This document shows positions 51,032 through 62,742 of a DNA stretch of 64,000 bases, one piece after another. The position numbers were made by a program, and so were the translations under genes. This stretch comes from Lutjanus erythropterus. Taxonomy: Eukaryota; Chordata; Actinopteri; Lutjaniformes; Lutjanidae. The DNA is taken from NCBI GenBank assembly GCA_020091685.1, contig CM034600.1, positions 33,539,683 to 33,603,682 of the forward strand, read 5' to 3'. The notes under the pieces are model-generated. The model ran no database searches. It saw only the letters and a list, made by a program, of their open reading frames with translations, and was not told where the DNA came from. The first letter of the stretch is position 1. Every line of letters begins with the position of its first letter.

Positions 51032-51982
51032 CTAAACTTCAGGAGGCAGTGGATCTACTTCTCCCTCCGAGCAGGGGCCCCGGTGGCACTGCTCCTCGGG
51101 GAGGCTCTGCAGGGAGCCCGAGGGCCTCTCCTCCTCCTCCTCCACCTCCGCACATTCCTCTGAGCACAGAATCACACTGGTCAAACTCTGCCTGCAGGTG
51201 ATCTCTTCAGGCTTATCATCCTTTGACTCCTCCTCTCCTCCTTCTTGTTTCCTCTCCACACACTCGCCTCCTCCTGAATCTCTCACCAAGCGCTCCTCCT
51301 GCTCAGCCTCCTCCGCTCGGGGCAGCGTCTCAAACGCTCCGGGCTCGATGGGACTGAGCTGATAGTAGAGCAGAGAGGTGGAGTCTTTGAGGAGATTGGA
51401 GGGGCTCTCCTCCTGGTTGTCAGTGATGCAGAGCACCGTGGCCCCCGTGGGGAACGGCCCCTGCAGGAGGACCTGCTCCACACCTGGCACCTCCGCCTGC
51501 TCACTCCCCAAAGCAGCGGGCATGAGGCAGAGAGGCTGCTCCGCGAGACCTCCGGCGCCCAGCTCCGTCTGCACCGCCTCCCCCTCTGCCTCCTCCCGCT
51601 CCCTCCTCTCCTGCTCCTCCGCGCTCTGCAGGTGCAGCACGGCCGTCTCGTTCTCCCGCTCCAGAATGTCCTGCTCCGCCAGGAGATCCTGAACCTCCAC
51701 CACCGTCTGCACCTCGCTCTCCTCCGGCTCAGAGTCCAGGCCGGCGATGGAGGAGAGGTCCGGAGAGGTGGGGCAGGTGGAGGAGGAGGAGGAGGACAGT
51801 GGGTCAGACTCGCCGTACTGGTCCTCAGGGCCCTGTAAGAGCACCCTCCTCTTCTCCAGGTCCAGCTTCATGATGGTGTGCAGGTAGTGAGTTCTGACGC
51901 GCAGAGGGTTGAACTCGATGCGGCCAGCGACGTTACCGCAGCCGTCCCGAGAGCAGCCACAAGGGAAAGACATCCGATCAAC
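51032..51982 (-). CDS. csrnp2: csrnp2 last coding exon
   Basis: The acceptor is TTTCATCTCCAG. It encodes [17 protein letters not shown] (second half of the Cys-rich domain), [20 protein letters not shown], then about 270 residues of Glu/Ser-rich low-complexity tail ending PLPPEV and a TAG stop. The tail has conserved islands [14 protein letters not shown] and [11 protein letters not shown], and [12 protein letters not shown]. The exon is GC-richer than its surroundings. Confidence 0.95.
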   Translation of the reverse strand, partial: VDRMSFPCGCSRDGCGNVAGRIEFNPLRVRTHYLHTIMKLDLEKRRVLLQGPEDQYGESDPLSSSSSSTCPTSPDLSSIAGLDSEPEESEVQTVVEVQDLLAEQDILERENETAVLHLQSAEEQERREREEAEGEAVQTELGAGGLAEQPLCLMPAALGSEQAEVPGVEQVLLQGPFPTGATVLCITDNQEESPSNLLKDSTSLLYYQLSPIEPGAFETLPRAEEAEQEERLVRDSGGGECVERKQEGGEEESKDDKPEEITCRQSLTSVILCSEECAEVEEEEERPSGSLQSLPEEQCHRGPCSEGEVDPLPPEV

Positions 51983-54900
51983 CTGGAGATGAAATTAAAG
52001 GTTATTTCACTTTCAGTTTTAATTTGACAACAGGAAACGGTAAAAACGTGGAACGTACTGACCCATTTACATGTGTTCTGTAAGTTATACAAGAGTTTAC
52101 TGTTGTGCAAAGGACACAGAGAGATGACACACATGCTGAGAAAAGTATATCAAGGAAGAAAATCATGCCAACCAAGAGAATATCTGGTTACTGTGGAGAC
52201 TGAGTTGTACTTCTTCCTAACAAGAGAAAATATAACCAAAAAAGAGAAACATCATTCATAAAGTTAAACACTTCTTACTTTTTCTAAACTTGTATAACAT
52301 TAATCATACTAGAGCTGCAACTATTTTTTTCTTTTTTAACCCTTTTAATCGATATGAAAGAAGTTTATGACAGATCCAAAAATAGTAAAAAAAAAAAAAA
52401 AAAGTCCTTCACAGTTTGTTAGATGTGATGTCACTGCATCACATTGTTTCGCCCGACTGAAAATTAAAACCCCAAAATACTCAGTGTTTCATAATTTAAG
52501 ACAAGGAAAAGCCACAAATCCTCACGTTTTTGACACTGGCGCCCGGGAGCTCGCCACAGCTGCCCTGACTCACGAGTTGCATGTGCATAATATGCTTCTG
52601 AGTAACAGCTGTGCATGCTATGCTTCTAGCTGTATGCAATTTATTATCCAATGTCTGGTCTTTGTGAGGACCTTGAATTCCTGAAATTCAATTATGGCTT
52701 TTGTTTTTGGTGCGCCACCTCAAGATGCTCAGTGGCCCCATCAGGCCACCTCGATAAATGGTTTCTGGGGGCGCTGCTGATTATATTCTATTCTTTCATG
52801 CATATATATGTATGCACAAAAACATAACAGCGTCTGAATATTCTAAATGTACCGACATACTTTGACAATTTTCTTTATCATCTATAATTTCAGTAAACTG
52901 AAACTGAGTCATACAAATAGATGATGCAGTGATGATTGATTCACTGCATCAATGCATTGATTTTTAAATTCTGCTGACTGCGCAGCGTGGATCAATAAAA
53001 GAAAAATCGCCTTTCAGTCTCAGTCAATTGATCAGCATACGTTTTCACACTTTCAAACAATAAGGACAGCCTCACTGAAATAATTGATCATGTTTCTGTC
53101 ATGGATTCACATGAGACATGTTTATAGCTTTGATACTGAACAGACCTTTTTCACAGCAGCCATTTAGGCATGAAGTAAACTGGAAAGCCCCTGATACACT
53201 AAATGGAAACTGACCTTAATTAGTATCATTGACGAAACTTGTTTACTATTTCATATCAATATGGCTGCTGAAAAAAAGGGACTATTTAACTGTGATTTAG
53301 AGTAAAATCAAATCATTCCACAGTCCACCAAATATCTGCTTAAAATAATGGACTTGTCACAGCAGGGAAAGCACAGCTGTTACTAATGACATTAAAGTTA
53401 CTACCAGGAGTTTATAACTGATTGTGACACAGTCTCAATTTATTACTGATCCCTCTATATGACCTACATAAGTTAAGAAGACCATCTGCGAGAAGACTGG
53501 TTATGCTTATGGTTGGATTTTGGCCAAAAGCTACAGACAGTGGTACTTTAACAGTTTAAAAAAGCAGGAGGAGATTTTTCTGTAGATAATTTTAGTTTTG
53601 ACATTATATTTTGTGATTAATACAGTGGACACACCATCAGTTTTGTTCACAGGGGCCTCCAAAATCAACAAAGTTCCTTGTAGCAGCTTTAACGATGGCT
53701 CTGTTTGGCCTTGACAGTGTGACAGTGAGGCAGCATGAACAATGCAAGGAAGCAGCTGAATTAAATTCATCATTGTCTTTATTAATTACACCTGTGCTTT
53801 TCTTTGTGATGTGAAAAAGATTTTTCCTGAAAAAAGGCCTGTGAGGCACTGAACTGCAAATAAAGACGGAGTGCATTGTTTTGAGCAGTGATGACTGACT
53901 CATTCAGCCCTCATCAAACCACACCGTTGCTCTCGTCTTTCTGCACACGCTCACAGACAAGCCGGCAGCTCTTACCTGGCACTTGATACCGGCCTGGCTG
54001 CAGCCGCAGTGGCGGGGGTCGCAGTACAGGCGGCAGTCGCAGCCGCACTCCTCCCGCGAGAGGCGGATGGTTCTGAGCTCAGCTTTCTCCCGCGCATCTA
54101 TGCGGGCGATGCCAGAGGCTCGCAGGAGGGCTCGACGGCGCTTCGTGGGCAGCGGCTGAAGGAAGAAACAGTCATCCACCTCTACCCCGTCCACGTCGAG
54201 GTCCTCGTCCGACACGTCCTCCAGAGTCAGCAGGTCTGCCTGAGCGCACTCCACTGTGCCGTTCCTGGTCAGCTGTGGACGACAGTGATTGCAGAACTGT
54301 GAGCTGAGACTGACTCCCTGTTTAAAACTCAAGTGCATAATAACTATCCTAAAGACTGAAAACAGCTTCATCTGCAGCTTAATCATTGAAGACTACAACT
54401 TTCAAATGGACAGATTTGGAAAAAGCACTCAGCTCATTTATTTAAAGGCACACTATACAGAATTTATCTTAAAATTTGGCCAGAACTCCCTTGAAAAACA
54501 GATTCTAAACCTCAGTGGAAATATTCCTGGTAAAATAAAGGTTGCTCTCTCCAAACCAACCAAACTCCATGAAATCTGTAATTTTACCCTGCAGAACACA
54601 GGACTTACTGGATTCACCAAAGTCACACAATAACACAAACAAACTAACCGATCAAGGCGGAGGTAGACCAGAAACTGTCGTGCTCTGCGAAGCAAAAGAA
54701 CTGATTTTGTTAAAGCAGTTGGTAGCTTTGGAGAGAGCGATATTTGACCTACATAACAGCGATTTCCTGTCTGAAAAGACTGTCTGACAGCAAGGTAAAG
54801 CAGTGAAAATATTCTAAATATAGCATACAGTACCCTTAGATATTGATGTATTTTTTTTTAGATGGGCCTTTTTTTAAGTGGCTAAAATACATTTTGCTGC

Positions 54901-56307
54901 TTAGCCTCTTATACCGGTATTCCTGCTGCTTCTCCATAACTGGGGTTATGCAGACCGCCATCTACTGTAAACACCACACTGACTATGCATAAGTACTTCA
55001 TACAACCCCACTTACAAAAATCCAAACTATTCCCTTAATAGTTGAGCAAAAACAGGCCTCAAACAGTTTTTTATATGAAACCCTTTGAGACATTTAGAGG
55101 GAAATCTCTCTCTGATGGACCCGCTAGTGACTCATCTGGAATGTGACAAGGGGCCCCAACTACTCACTGTTTTTGTTATGGGTCACAAATCAAAAGGATT
55201 TTTGGATTATGTAAGATGTTAATCTGAAAAGTAACCAGCGACTTCAACTGTCATCTTAACATAGTGGAATAAAAAAGTCCCCTTTGGAATCTAGCGGAGT
55301 AGAAGTATGAAGTAGCATAAAATGAAAATACTCAAGTACAAGTACCTTAAAATTGTACATATGTGATTGAGTTAATGTTTCTTTTCAGCACTATATATCG
55401 AGAAATGATCAGCTTTTCGAGAGATATTTTTTAAAACTGGGGTATGCAGTTTCTGGAGAAAGACAGTTGACTGCTGAGTCTCATTCCCAGGTCGTCAAAT
55501 ACTGACGTATTGGGAATGAGACTCAACAGTAAACTATGATACTGAGCTGTGATTGGCCAAAGTCTCCCATCACGGGCTAGATTTTCCAAAGCCTGAACCA
55601 GGAGAAGGAGCAAAAGTCTAGTTTTCTTCAAAACTATCTGAATTACGCTTTAAGGTAGGGTTAGAGTTAGGGTTAGGAAAATTTAGGAAAAGTAGGAAAT
55701 TCAACATGTGAACGGAAATCGCTCAATACAGACCAGATGCCCAAACGTGAACCGTACCTTCATCTTTCGGGCGTTGAGCTTCTCTTGGCGCAGGTGTTGG
55801 CGTAAAGTGTGCCGGTGGCTCGTTTCCTGTTCGCGGGCAAACTCGCCCAGCGTGTAGTGTCTGATGGAGGAGTGGTGCCGGGCCATGCCCAGGGAGCTGC
55901 CCCCCTGGCTGGGCACGCTGGTGAATCCCTGCCGCCGGGGGAAGTAATACACTGTCACCACGTCGAAACGTACACGTTTCCCCCCCGGTGACGGCTTGTG
56001 CTGTCTGAGGATGGAGGTGGCTGAAGTGGGGAGAGATTTGGGACACGATGTTAAATATGACTAATTAAATACTTCTGTTGATAAGCTGTTAGATTGGGGT
56101 TTAAAGTGTTTTATTGCCTTTAATGTGTGTCTCCTGTTGTTCCTTACGGGTAAATGCAGAGCTGGACGGGGGGTTGAGGCTGTCGCAGCTGTCAGCGCTG
56201 TCACTGCTAGAGATGTCATCGTCGGAGTCTTTAGGCGTAGAGAATGGAGAGCTGTTGTCCACCTCTTCATATCTTCGTTTGAGGCTGAGGGACGAACCTG
56301 CCTCCAT
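51032..56307 (-). CDS. csrnp2: Cysteine/serine-rich nuclear protein 2-like (CSRNP2)
   Basis: Complete coding sequence in four exons: 56307..56148, 56020..55758, 54272..53976, 51982..51032. It gives 556 residues; mammalian CSRNP2 and CSRNP3 are of similar length. CSRNP proteins are nuclear transcriptional activators of the AXUD1 family, reported to bind AGAGTG-type sites. In order: a Ser/Asp-rich N-terminus ([15 protein letters not shown], residues 33-47); a PP1-docking RVxF-type motif KRVRF (68-72); the conserved [19 protein letters not shown] block (76-94); an acidic stretch; a basic KRRR at 185-188 as likely nuclear signal; a Cys-rich region with C217, C219, C221, C225, C230, C232, C239, C248, C250 and C255; then a long acidic tail that should activate transcription. 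[20 protein letters not shown] and [13 protein letters not shown] favour CSRNP2; the N-terminal KRRYEEVD and [11 protein letters not shown] resemble CSRNP3, so an extra ohnolog is possible. Confidence 0.93.
51983..53975 (-). other. csrnp2: csrnp2 intron between third and fourth coding exons
   Basis: A 1,993-nt intron, GTAAGAG...CTCCAG. It contains a partial hAT-like repeat starting TAGAGCTGCAACTA (52311) and a poly(A) run at 52386-52404. No additional exon was seen. Confidence 0.8.
53976..54272 (-). CDS. csrnp2: csrnp2 third coding exon
   Basis: The acceptor is CTGTCGTCCACAG and the donor CAG|GTAAGAG; the exon is exactly 99 codons in phase 0. It encodes residues 142-240: LTRNGTVE, the acidic [37 protein letters not shown], and the first half of the Cys-rich domain ([13 protein letters not shown]...CSQAGIKCQ). 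Confidence 0.95.
54273..55757 (-). other. csrnp2: csrnp2 intron between second and third coding exons
   Basis: A 1,485-nt intron, GTACGG...CCACAG. More than a third of it is a copy of the TTAAAGGGA foldback MITE (54540-55041), in the same orientation as the 14.6-kb copy. Confidence 0.8.
54540..55041. mobile_element. TTAAAGGGA foldback MITE copy inside csrnp2 intron
   Basis: It has the ordered blocks CCAAACCAACCAAACTCCAT, CACCAAAGTCACACAATAAC, CTGAAAAGACTGTCTGACAG, GTGAAAATATTCTAAATATA and AATCCAAACTATTCCCTTAA. These match the complete copy at 60.37-61.19 kb from its centre to its right end. The left terminus is lost. Confidence 0.65.
55758..56020 (-). CDS. csrnp2: csrnp2 second coding exon
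   Basis: The acceptor is CTCTCCCCACTTCAG and the donor AAG|GTACGG. The 263 nt complete the split codon from the previous exon as Pro and encode residues 54-141. These include TSILRQHK, the KRVRF docking motif and the [11 protein letters not shown] block. It ends in phase 0. The preceding intron is only 127 nt. Confidence 0.93.
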
Positions 56308-56320
56308 GGAAACTCGGTAT
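56148..56320 (-). CDS. csrnp2: csrnp2 first coding exon
   Basis: The acceptor GTGCCCTCAG precedes 56320. Thirteen nt of 5'UTR are followed by the ATG at 56307..56305. The start context TTTCCATGG has G at +4 but lacks a purine at -3. It encodes residues 1-53 plus one base, and the donor is C|GTAAGG (phase 1). The open frame continues upstream through the acceptor, but that part is intron-like and lacks conservation, so this ATG is preferred. Confidence 0.9.
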
Positions 56321-57549
56321 CTGAGGGCACAGAGCGGTACACATTGAGACACGGACAACACGCCAGGCACAGGCACCTGAGTAATGAAGCAAATGGAGCA
56401 GCTGCACCCCCAACTATTAGACCCGGGGAAGCAAATGTCTGCTTTTGCATCCAAACTTTTTGATCATGAAACTGAGCTATTTTTGAAGATTTGAGTTAAA
56501 CCCAGGCAAACTTTTTGCTGCCACAAAAAAAAAGACAAAATAAAACAAAACATTTTGCAATCAATCATCTGCACACACAAACACACACACACAGTGAATT
56601 AACAGTGTTATGAGTAGGTGTTAAATTCAACGTGCATCTGATCCATCAACCAGCAAGTATTTTAGTGAGAAATCTTGACCAACAGGGGCTGGTAGCCAGC
56701 TGAGGCAATAAAAGTCCAAAATGTAAAGTTAGTATGCGGATACAGTTTATATTTATGGATTATACTGATGTCGAATTCACAAGAAGATTGTCAACATGTG
56801 ATGCCCTTTATGGTGTATTTCTAGAGTTATGTGACTTCACAGACACAGAGCTTTATCTTAATTCAAGCTGCTAGTAAACGTGAAGAAAAAGATGTGAAAA
56901 AGTGGATAGTTGGTGCAAAACACTTTGATTAATGAGAGTCAGAGTAAATAACAAGTGTGTCACGGTGTAATATTTGTTTACTAATGAAACACCATGAACA
57001 CAAAATGTTCCTGCAGTCTCTCAGAACCTGAACTGGATCATTGGTATCAAAGTGTTCCTGCGTACGGGCAGACACACAAACAAAAAGGTGACATCAGCTG
57101 TTTGGTTGCGTCTCCTTTCATCTGTATTCCAGCTCCATCATTTCCTCCCTCACACATGAAATCCTACTTTGAAATCATCGAGTCTAGAAACGTCGCCATG
57201 GCAACTGGGCAAGCACAGTTTATGTGAACAGCCTCGAAGCAAATAATCTCTGTTTTTTTTTTTATCTCTCTTTTCTGCTATAAACAATGTAGAGGGGATC
57301 AATACGAGTGAATTTGAAAGCTAAAGCTGATCAATCACATCAGCAGGAGAGGTCAAACAAGGTCAATGAGAACAGCTCAGTATGATATATTATCTTATGG
57401 CCTGTATGTCTGTGCTCAAACTGCATCTCTCAAAGTTTTATACTGTCAAGACACAATCCAAATAAATTAATATTCACAATGATGTTTCCTGAGGACAGTG
57501 TGTCAGTGGACAAACTCTAAAACGCTACATCAAACATACATATTTCTCC

Positions 57550-57780
57550 TCTTCCCTGTGGTGCTATTTATCCGTCTAGATTGTTTTGATGTGAGTTGCC
57601 GAGGAGATATCGGCCGTACAGTCGGCCTTCTTTCAAATATAATGGGACTTGATGGCACACAGCTTGTGGTGCAAAAAGCGCCAAAAACATACATTTGAAA
57701 AATTCAACATAAGTTGTCTCTTTCCAGAAATCATGACCTGGTTCCTCAAGACCTTGTGAGGAACTATTTTCTTTCTAACC
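57550..57780. repeat. Fragment of the palindromic MITE seen at 11.4 kb
   Basis: It shares GCTATTTATCCGTCTAGATT, CTTCTTTCAAATATAATGGG and CACAGCTTGTGGTGC with the left arm at 11408-11525. The right arm is not present here, though a related one is at 59.00-59.13 kb (ATGAAACTGCTCGCAACAAG...GGGGTGAACTATCCCTTTAA). Confidence 0.55.
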
Positions 57781-59635
57781 TCCAACCATATCAAAATAAA
57801 TCCCCAGCACTGCTGGCAGAAAGAAAATAAGCTGCCTTCAAATCAACTCGTGAGGTCGTGGTTGTAACATTGGAAGTGGTTTACACCGTATGCCTGGCAT
57901 TAAGTCTGGAGAGCACCACTGCTCGGGAACGGCAACATGGATGCCAAAACTGCCAGCACCTAGAAGGCACCGAGGCTAATGACTTAGCAAGCTAGCACTG
58001 GTAATGCAATGCAGGAAATGCAAAGGCATAGTGAAAAAAGAGGCTGTTGGGAATATTAAGGTTTTCTCAGACATATAGAGGTGAAGTCAGGTGGATCACC
58101 ATGGGACCTAACTTCAGAAAAATTCTGAACTGTAGTCAGTGGCAAGAGACAATGAATCTCACATGTGATGTTTGTCAGTTTAAAAGAATCAGAATCAAAC
58201 TGTAAAGATGCATAATTAGAAAGACTAAACACTCAGAAGTTGTGTGTATGTGACGTCATGATTTTCTCTCTCCAAAAGCTAACGTTAGCCACTGAAGCTA
58301 CAATGGCAGTGTGTTTCGTACCAGGATTCAGTCACACAACAGTGGGACCTAATTGTTCTTTCTCTTCCTTGCTGATAAAAGGACCGTTGCTGGTTAAAAC
58401 ACTTCAGGCTTCTTTTTTTGCTCACTTAAAAAATATTGATATCAAACCTGTATAGGATGCCTCTGTTTTGGCATTTTCTTTGTCTTGATATAATTGATAA
58501 TGATATGAGTGTGCAGCACAGTGAACGAAGCACATGCATGGAAGAAATATGTCTATAAATAAAAAGTGTAAAAAAATAAATTAATATAATAAAACACTTA
58601 AGGTAAATTAACATTAAAAAGGACAAAGATGTTGGTGTTGATGATGTATATTGGGCAAAATAAGAGATGTAGGTTCACATAAAACAAAACTGAGACTTTC
58701 TCGTTTTGTAAAATTATGTTTTAAAATGACACAATGTTCATAATTCAAAGCACAATTCAAATGGGAACAAAAAATAATTTGTCTCTCACCATGGACTCCC
58801 GTTCATTTTCTTCCAAAGTATGATCCCATGAGGCACACTGGAAGGAGCATAGCTCCGCCTCTCTATTAGACTCTATAAAAAATCTATAGGCCTATTATAA
58901 TAATATATTTACTTTCCTGAACTCTGAGCTTTCAGAAAATTTCAGTTTTGCAGGTTGTGAATACCACGAGAGGAGTCCGTTCATATGGACTCTTCTCTTG
59001 AACACAATAAACTTGATTCGACCCAGTTCAAAGGCAGCAATAGTTCCGACATGAAACTGCTCGCAACAAGGTCTGTGGGTTATCTCGAGTATTGTGTATT
59101 TTTAATTTGGGGGGTGAACTATCCCTTTAAGCTTATTATAGTAGTATTCTCTAGATCTATGTGAAGCAAATGTTTAACTGGGCCTCAGTTAACATGTAAC
59201 AACACGCTGCATCTTCATTCCTAAACGGGACAACAGCTTCAGATGAGTCCTCAAAGGGAAAACCAAGCTTTAAATGGCACTAATGTGTAACATTTCTATA
59301 ATACTGTACAGTGGAGTTTGTCCCCAAGCTAAATAGAGAGATGATGTCATGTAGAGACAAATCATGGAGCTGCTCTGTGGATAGTGAATAATGAAACAAC
59401 TGCTGCAGCCACAGTGATTTTACTGCAATACGAGGACATTTTCTGTCATAAAGGTCCTAAAATTGGATGAAATATCTCAAACATAAATCATGAACACAGA
59501 GTTAGTAATCGATTAATGTCTCCATGCTTCAGGAGAAGCTGTCATAGTCTGTTTGTGGCGTTACCATGGATATAGGGACATTATGTTTTGCATTACTGTA
59601 TTGATTCTCAGCAACACTGTATCGTGATATCATGA

Positions 59636-59991
59636 TTAGAGCTGCATCGATGAATCAATTATTGATCAACTATTAAATTAAATGCCAAGTAATTTGATAA
59701 TCAATCAGTTTGAGTCATTTTTTACAAATTAAAAGTTAAAATTCTCTGATTCCAGCTTCTTAAATGTGAATATTTTCTGGTTTCTTTACTCCTTTATGAC
59801 AGTAAACAGATTATCTTTAAGTTCTGGGAAAAAAACTGGATCTTCGAGGACATCGTGTTGGGCTTTGGGAAACACTGATCGACATTTTAACAATTTTCTG
59901 ACATTTTATGGACCAAACAACTAATCGATTAATCGAGGAAACAAGTGACAGATTAATCAACAATGAAAACAATCATTAGTCGCAGCACTAG
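59636..59991 (-). mobile_element. hAT-like non-autonomous repeat
   Basis: The left end TTAGAGCTGCATCGATGAAT pairs imperfectly with the right end CATTAGTCGCAGCACTAG. It contains AATCGATTAATCGAGG, GGACCAAACAACTAATCG and TTTATGACAGTAAACAGATT. This is a module series I recognise as very common in teleosts. It sits inside a further inverted repeat (about 59575-60160). Confidence 0.6.
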
Positions 59992-60372
59992 TGAAAATAT
60001 ATAAAACACTGCTATCTACTGGTAGGAGGTTTAAGCACTGTCACAATTCTTTGCATGTATCATTATACAGTGTTTTTGAGAATCAATACAGAATCACAAA
60101 ACATAATATCGCACGTGTATCTATATTTTCTTACAGCCTAGTAGATAGCAGTGTTGTTCATCTATCTTCACTGTTCTAAATGTTATGATAGTTTTCCTAA
60201 TATTTGATTGAAAAGATAATGATACTTCACTTTGCATACAGCATCGCAATATATTGAATCTGAACCCCTGTATCCTGATTCGTCATTGTTCGTGTATTAC
60301 CAGATTCTTGCCAAAACACAGTCCTAGGCATTACTGTGCAAAAATCATTGAAACAGCACACAAATCCAGTTT

Positions 60373-61193
60373 TACAGGGATAGTTCGGATTATTTAATGT
60401 GGGCTTGTATGAGGTGCTTATCGATAGTCAGTGTATTATCACCTACACTAAATTACGGTCCAAGGAGAAGCAGAGAGGAGTACCAGGACTAATGCTGGGT
60501 CAGCAGCAAAATGTATTTTAGCCACTTAAAAAAGATCCACCTAAAAATATATATATATCAGTTTAAGTATACGCTACATTAAGAATATTTTCATCACTTT
60601 ACCTTGGTGTCAGACAGACTTTTCTGACGGGAAACTATTGTTATATAAGCCATACATTGCTCACTTGAAACCAACCAAACTCCTTAGCCAAAATCTGTCA
60701 TTTTACCTCACAGAGCACAGGGCTCGCTGGTCTACAGCTGCCTCGATTTGTGAATTTGTTTCAGTTATTGTGTGACTTTGGTGAATCTGAACTAACCTTT
60801 GACAGCACGTGTATTATGCAAAACACAAACAAACTCACCAATCAAGGCCAAAGTTGACCAACAACTCCTGTGTTCTGTGAGGTAAAATTACTAATTTTGC
60901 CTTTGGAGTTTCGTTGGTTCGAAGGGAGCAATATTTGGCTTGTAAAAGTGTGGTTTCCTGTCAGAAAAGGCTGTCTGATGGCAAGGTAAAGCGGTGAAAA
61001 TACTCTAAAGATAGCGTAGACTTAAACTGATATTGATTTTTTTCAGTGGCCTTTTATTCAGTGGCTAATATCCTATTTGCTGCTGACCACATCCACAGCA
61101 GTATATTACTTAAATTCCTTTTATGCTTCTCTAAACTGAAGGCGTGCCGACACCATACAACCCTGCATTAAATAAACTGAACTATCCCTTTAA
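60373..61193. mobile_element. TTAAAGGGA foldback MITE, most complete copy
   Basis: The termini ACAGGGATAGTTCGGATTAT and TGAACTATCCCTTTA are inverted repeats. The interior is a long imperfect palindrome: TCATCACTTTACCTTGGTGT and TTTTCTGACGGGAAAC (60588-60640) pair with TTTCCTGTCAGAAAAGG and GGCAAGGTAAAGCGGTGAAA (60954-61000). It is about 0.82 kb long, non-coding, and the reference for the copies at 14.6, 18.8, 54.5 and 62.7 kb. Confidence 0.7.
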
Positions 61194-61612
61194 TGTGGCT
61201 TTTCCTTTTAAGGAAGGCAGTTATGACCTGAAGAGGCTGTGTTAAATGTCCAGTAAGGATGTTAGTGTGCTTATAGCGTCAATGTGGGCTGAATTTTCCA
61301 CCTGGGGACTCCAGTATAAATAGGGCAAATAGAGCGGAGGCTGAATTCTGATAGCTGGCTCATTTCCCTGATGAAAATCAGACTTCTGTTCCTTTAAGGG
61401 CTTCAGTTGGACAGTTGGACTACAGTATGCTTACACACCATTGTGACTCCTTCATGGTATATTTACCTTCAGGGACATGTAGCAGCAGCAGTTATTGGGG
61501 ATTTATTTGTTTAACTGTGTGTACATGCAGCAACTGACCAGAGTGTGTTGGGGGAGGTTGGTTGGATATTATCAGTCTGACAGGCTCTCCCCATTTTTTT
61601 CACACACACAGT

Positions 61613-61640
61613 CAGACACACACACACACACACACACACT
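61613..61640. repeat. (CA)n microsatellite
   Basis: ACACACAC tract with one interruption, near the 3' end of the putative csrnp2 first exon. Confidence 0.85.
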
Positions 61641-61689
61641 CACACACAATGGCAAACCGCCCGGTTAATGAAATACTAAACCCTCTTAC

Positions 61690-62360
61690 CTGGGGCAGAA
61701 ACAGGGACCCTTATTCCAACCAGCTCGTCGGTCGTTTCCCTTTTCCAGTGTGAGCTGCACATCAATCTTTTAACGCCCTATGAGACGCGTTTTTGTGCCA
61801 AAACCGATATATCTGAACCGAGTATCCACACTGCAAACCGTAACCCAAAGTGATCCGACCCAAAGCTTGCGTGACTGTCAATTTACACCACTTAAATCTG
61901 ACTAAATGAGGCTACTTAAGGCTCCATCCTCATTGTTCTGCACCCTGAACAGATCGCTGTCTGTTATTGGACCTGCGGGGTTTATTGAAACGTTGCATGC
62001 CTATCTATCTATTTAAAGGACAGACAGAGGCAGAAAGAGGGACGTCATATGGTTAGATGCGGTTTGTTTCCATACATTTTCGGTGCAACGTGAATAATGT
62101 AAACAGCCGAATGTCTTATCTTCCCGATGTAAGCCTTGCGATGGAGAAATCCGCTGACATCTGTGTTGGTTTATCCTTTTTCTCACCGGGGCGGGTTCAC
62201 TCGGCTGTGCTTTTACTTCGCCGTCTTCTCGTTTAAACGCGGATTTGATTTTTTTTTTTTTAACCCGATAGATGTTAAAATGTTGCAAATATTCTAACGG
62301 GAAGACGCCTTTCTCCCCCGTTTCGCCCCGGCCCCGTTTGTTACAATGTAACAATGGAGG
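61690..62360 (-). other. csrnp2: Putative non-coding first exon of csrnp2
   Basis: On the minus strand a strong donor, CCCAG|GTAAGAGGG, lies at 61690/61689, and the stretch behind it is CpG-richer than its surroundings (62.10-62.35 kb). No other gene on this strand lies between it and the csrnp2 coding start, whose first coding exon needs an upstream partner for its acceptor at 56320. The 5' limit is set from the TATA-like run and is approximate. Confidence 0.45.
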
Positions 62361-62382
62361 AAGAAATTCTTCCCTGTAGCCG

Positions 62383-62446
62383 TATATATACTTATTGTGA
62401 CATCACATGCATGCCCCTACGCCGAAGCATGCTGGGAAATGAAGTG
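62383..62446 (-). promoter_or_regulatory. csrnp2: Candidate csrnp2 core promoter
   Basis: In transcription order on the minus strand: ACTTCATTTCCCAGCATGC (62446..62428), resembling the ZNF143/STAF-type ACTACAATTCCCAGCATGC promoter motif; TGATGTCA (62405..62398), a CRE/ATF-like octamer; and TATATATA (62390..62383), a TATA-like run. Transcription would start near 62355-62360. The motifs are seen in the sequence; their use is inferred. Confidence 0.5.
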
Positions 62447-62742
62447 CTTTTTTTTTTTGCTTTTTTGGGGGGGGGTTCTTTGTTCATATTGTGCAGAAGC
62501 AGCCGTGTAAAATTTGACAGCATCATCATCATAACACGAGTGATTTTAAACGTAAAACTGCATTTTGACTCAATATGATTTGCAATATATATGAAATTAT
62601 CATTACCGTGTCTTGTTAAAGCTACAGTTTCCATGGCAACAAAATGACTGTGCATGTCTCTTTGGTAGGCCTCCACATCTGTTCAGCGAAGGAAAAGCTA
62701 ACGAGTTTAATCATATTAATAGGATCACAAGCCACCTTTAAA

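Larger units (their letters stand above)
56321..61689 (-). other. csrnp2: csrnp2 first intron (putative)
   Basis: If the non-coding first exon ends at 61690, this 5.4-kb stretch is intron 1. It carries repeat fragments (57.55-57.78, 59.00-59.13 kb), a hAT-like repeat (59.64-59.99 kb), a complete foldback MITE (60.37-61.19 kb) and a (CA)n tract (61613-61640). No coding exon was recognised in it. Confidence 0.55.

Noticed and set aside
51378..51838. Plus-strand open frames of 68-104 codons opposite csrnp2.
   Set aside because: Antisense shadows of the GC-rich last csrnp2 exon, with Arg/Ser-rich random composition.
56308..56454. In-frame N-terminal extension of csrnp2 starting with another ATG at 56454.
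   Set aside because: It reads through a good acceptor (GTGCCCTCAG) and gives residues unlike any CSRNP N-terminus. The ATG at 56307 gives the conserved start.
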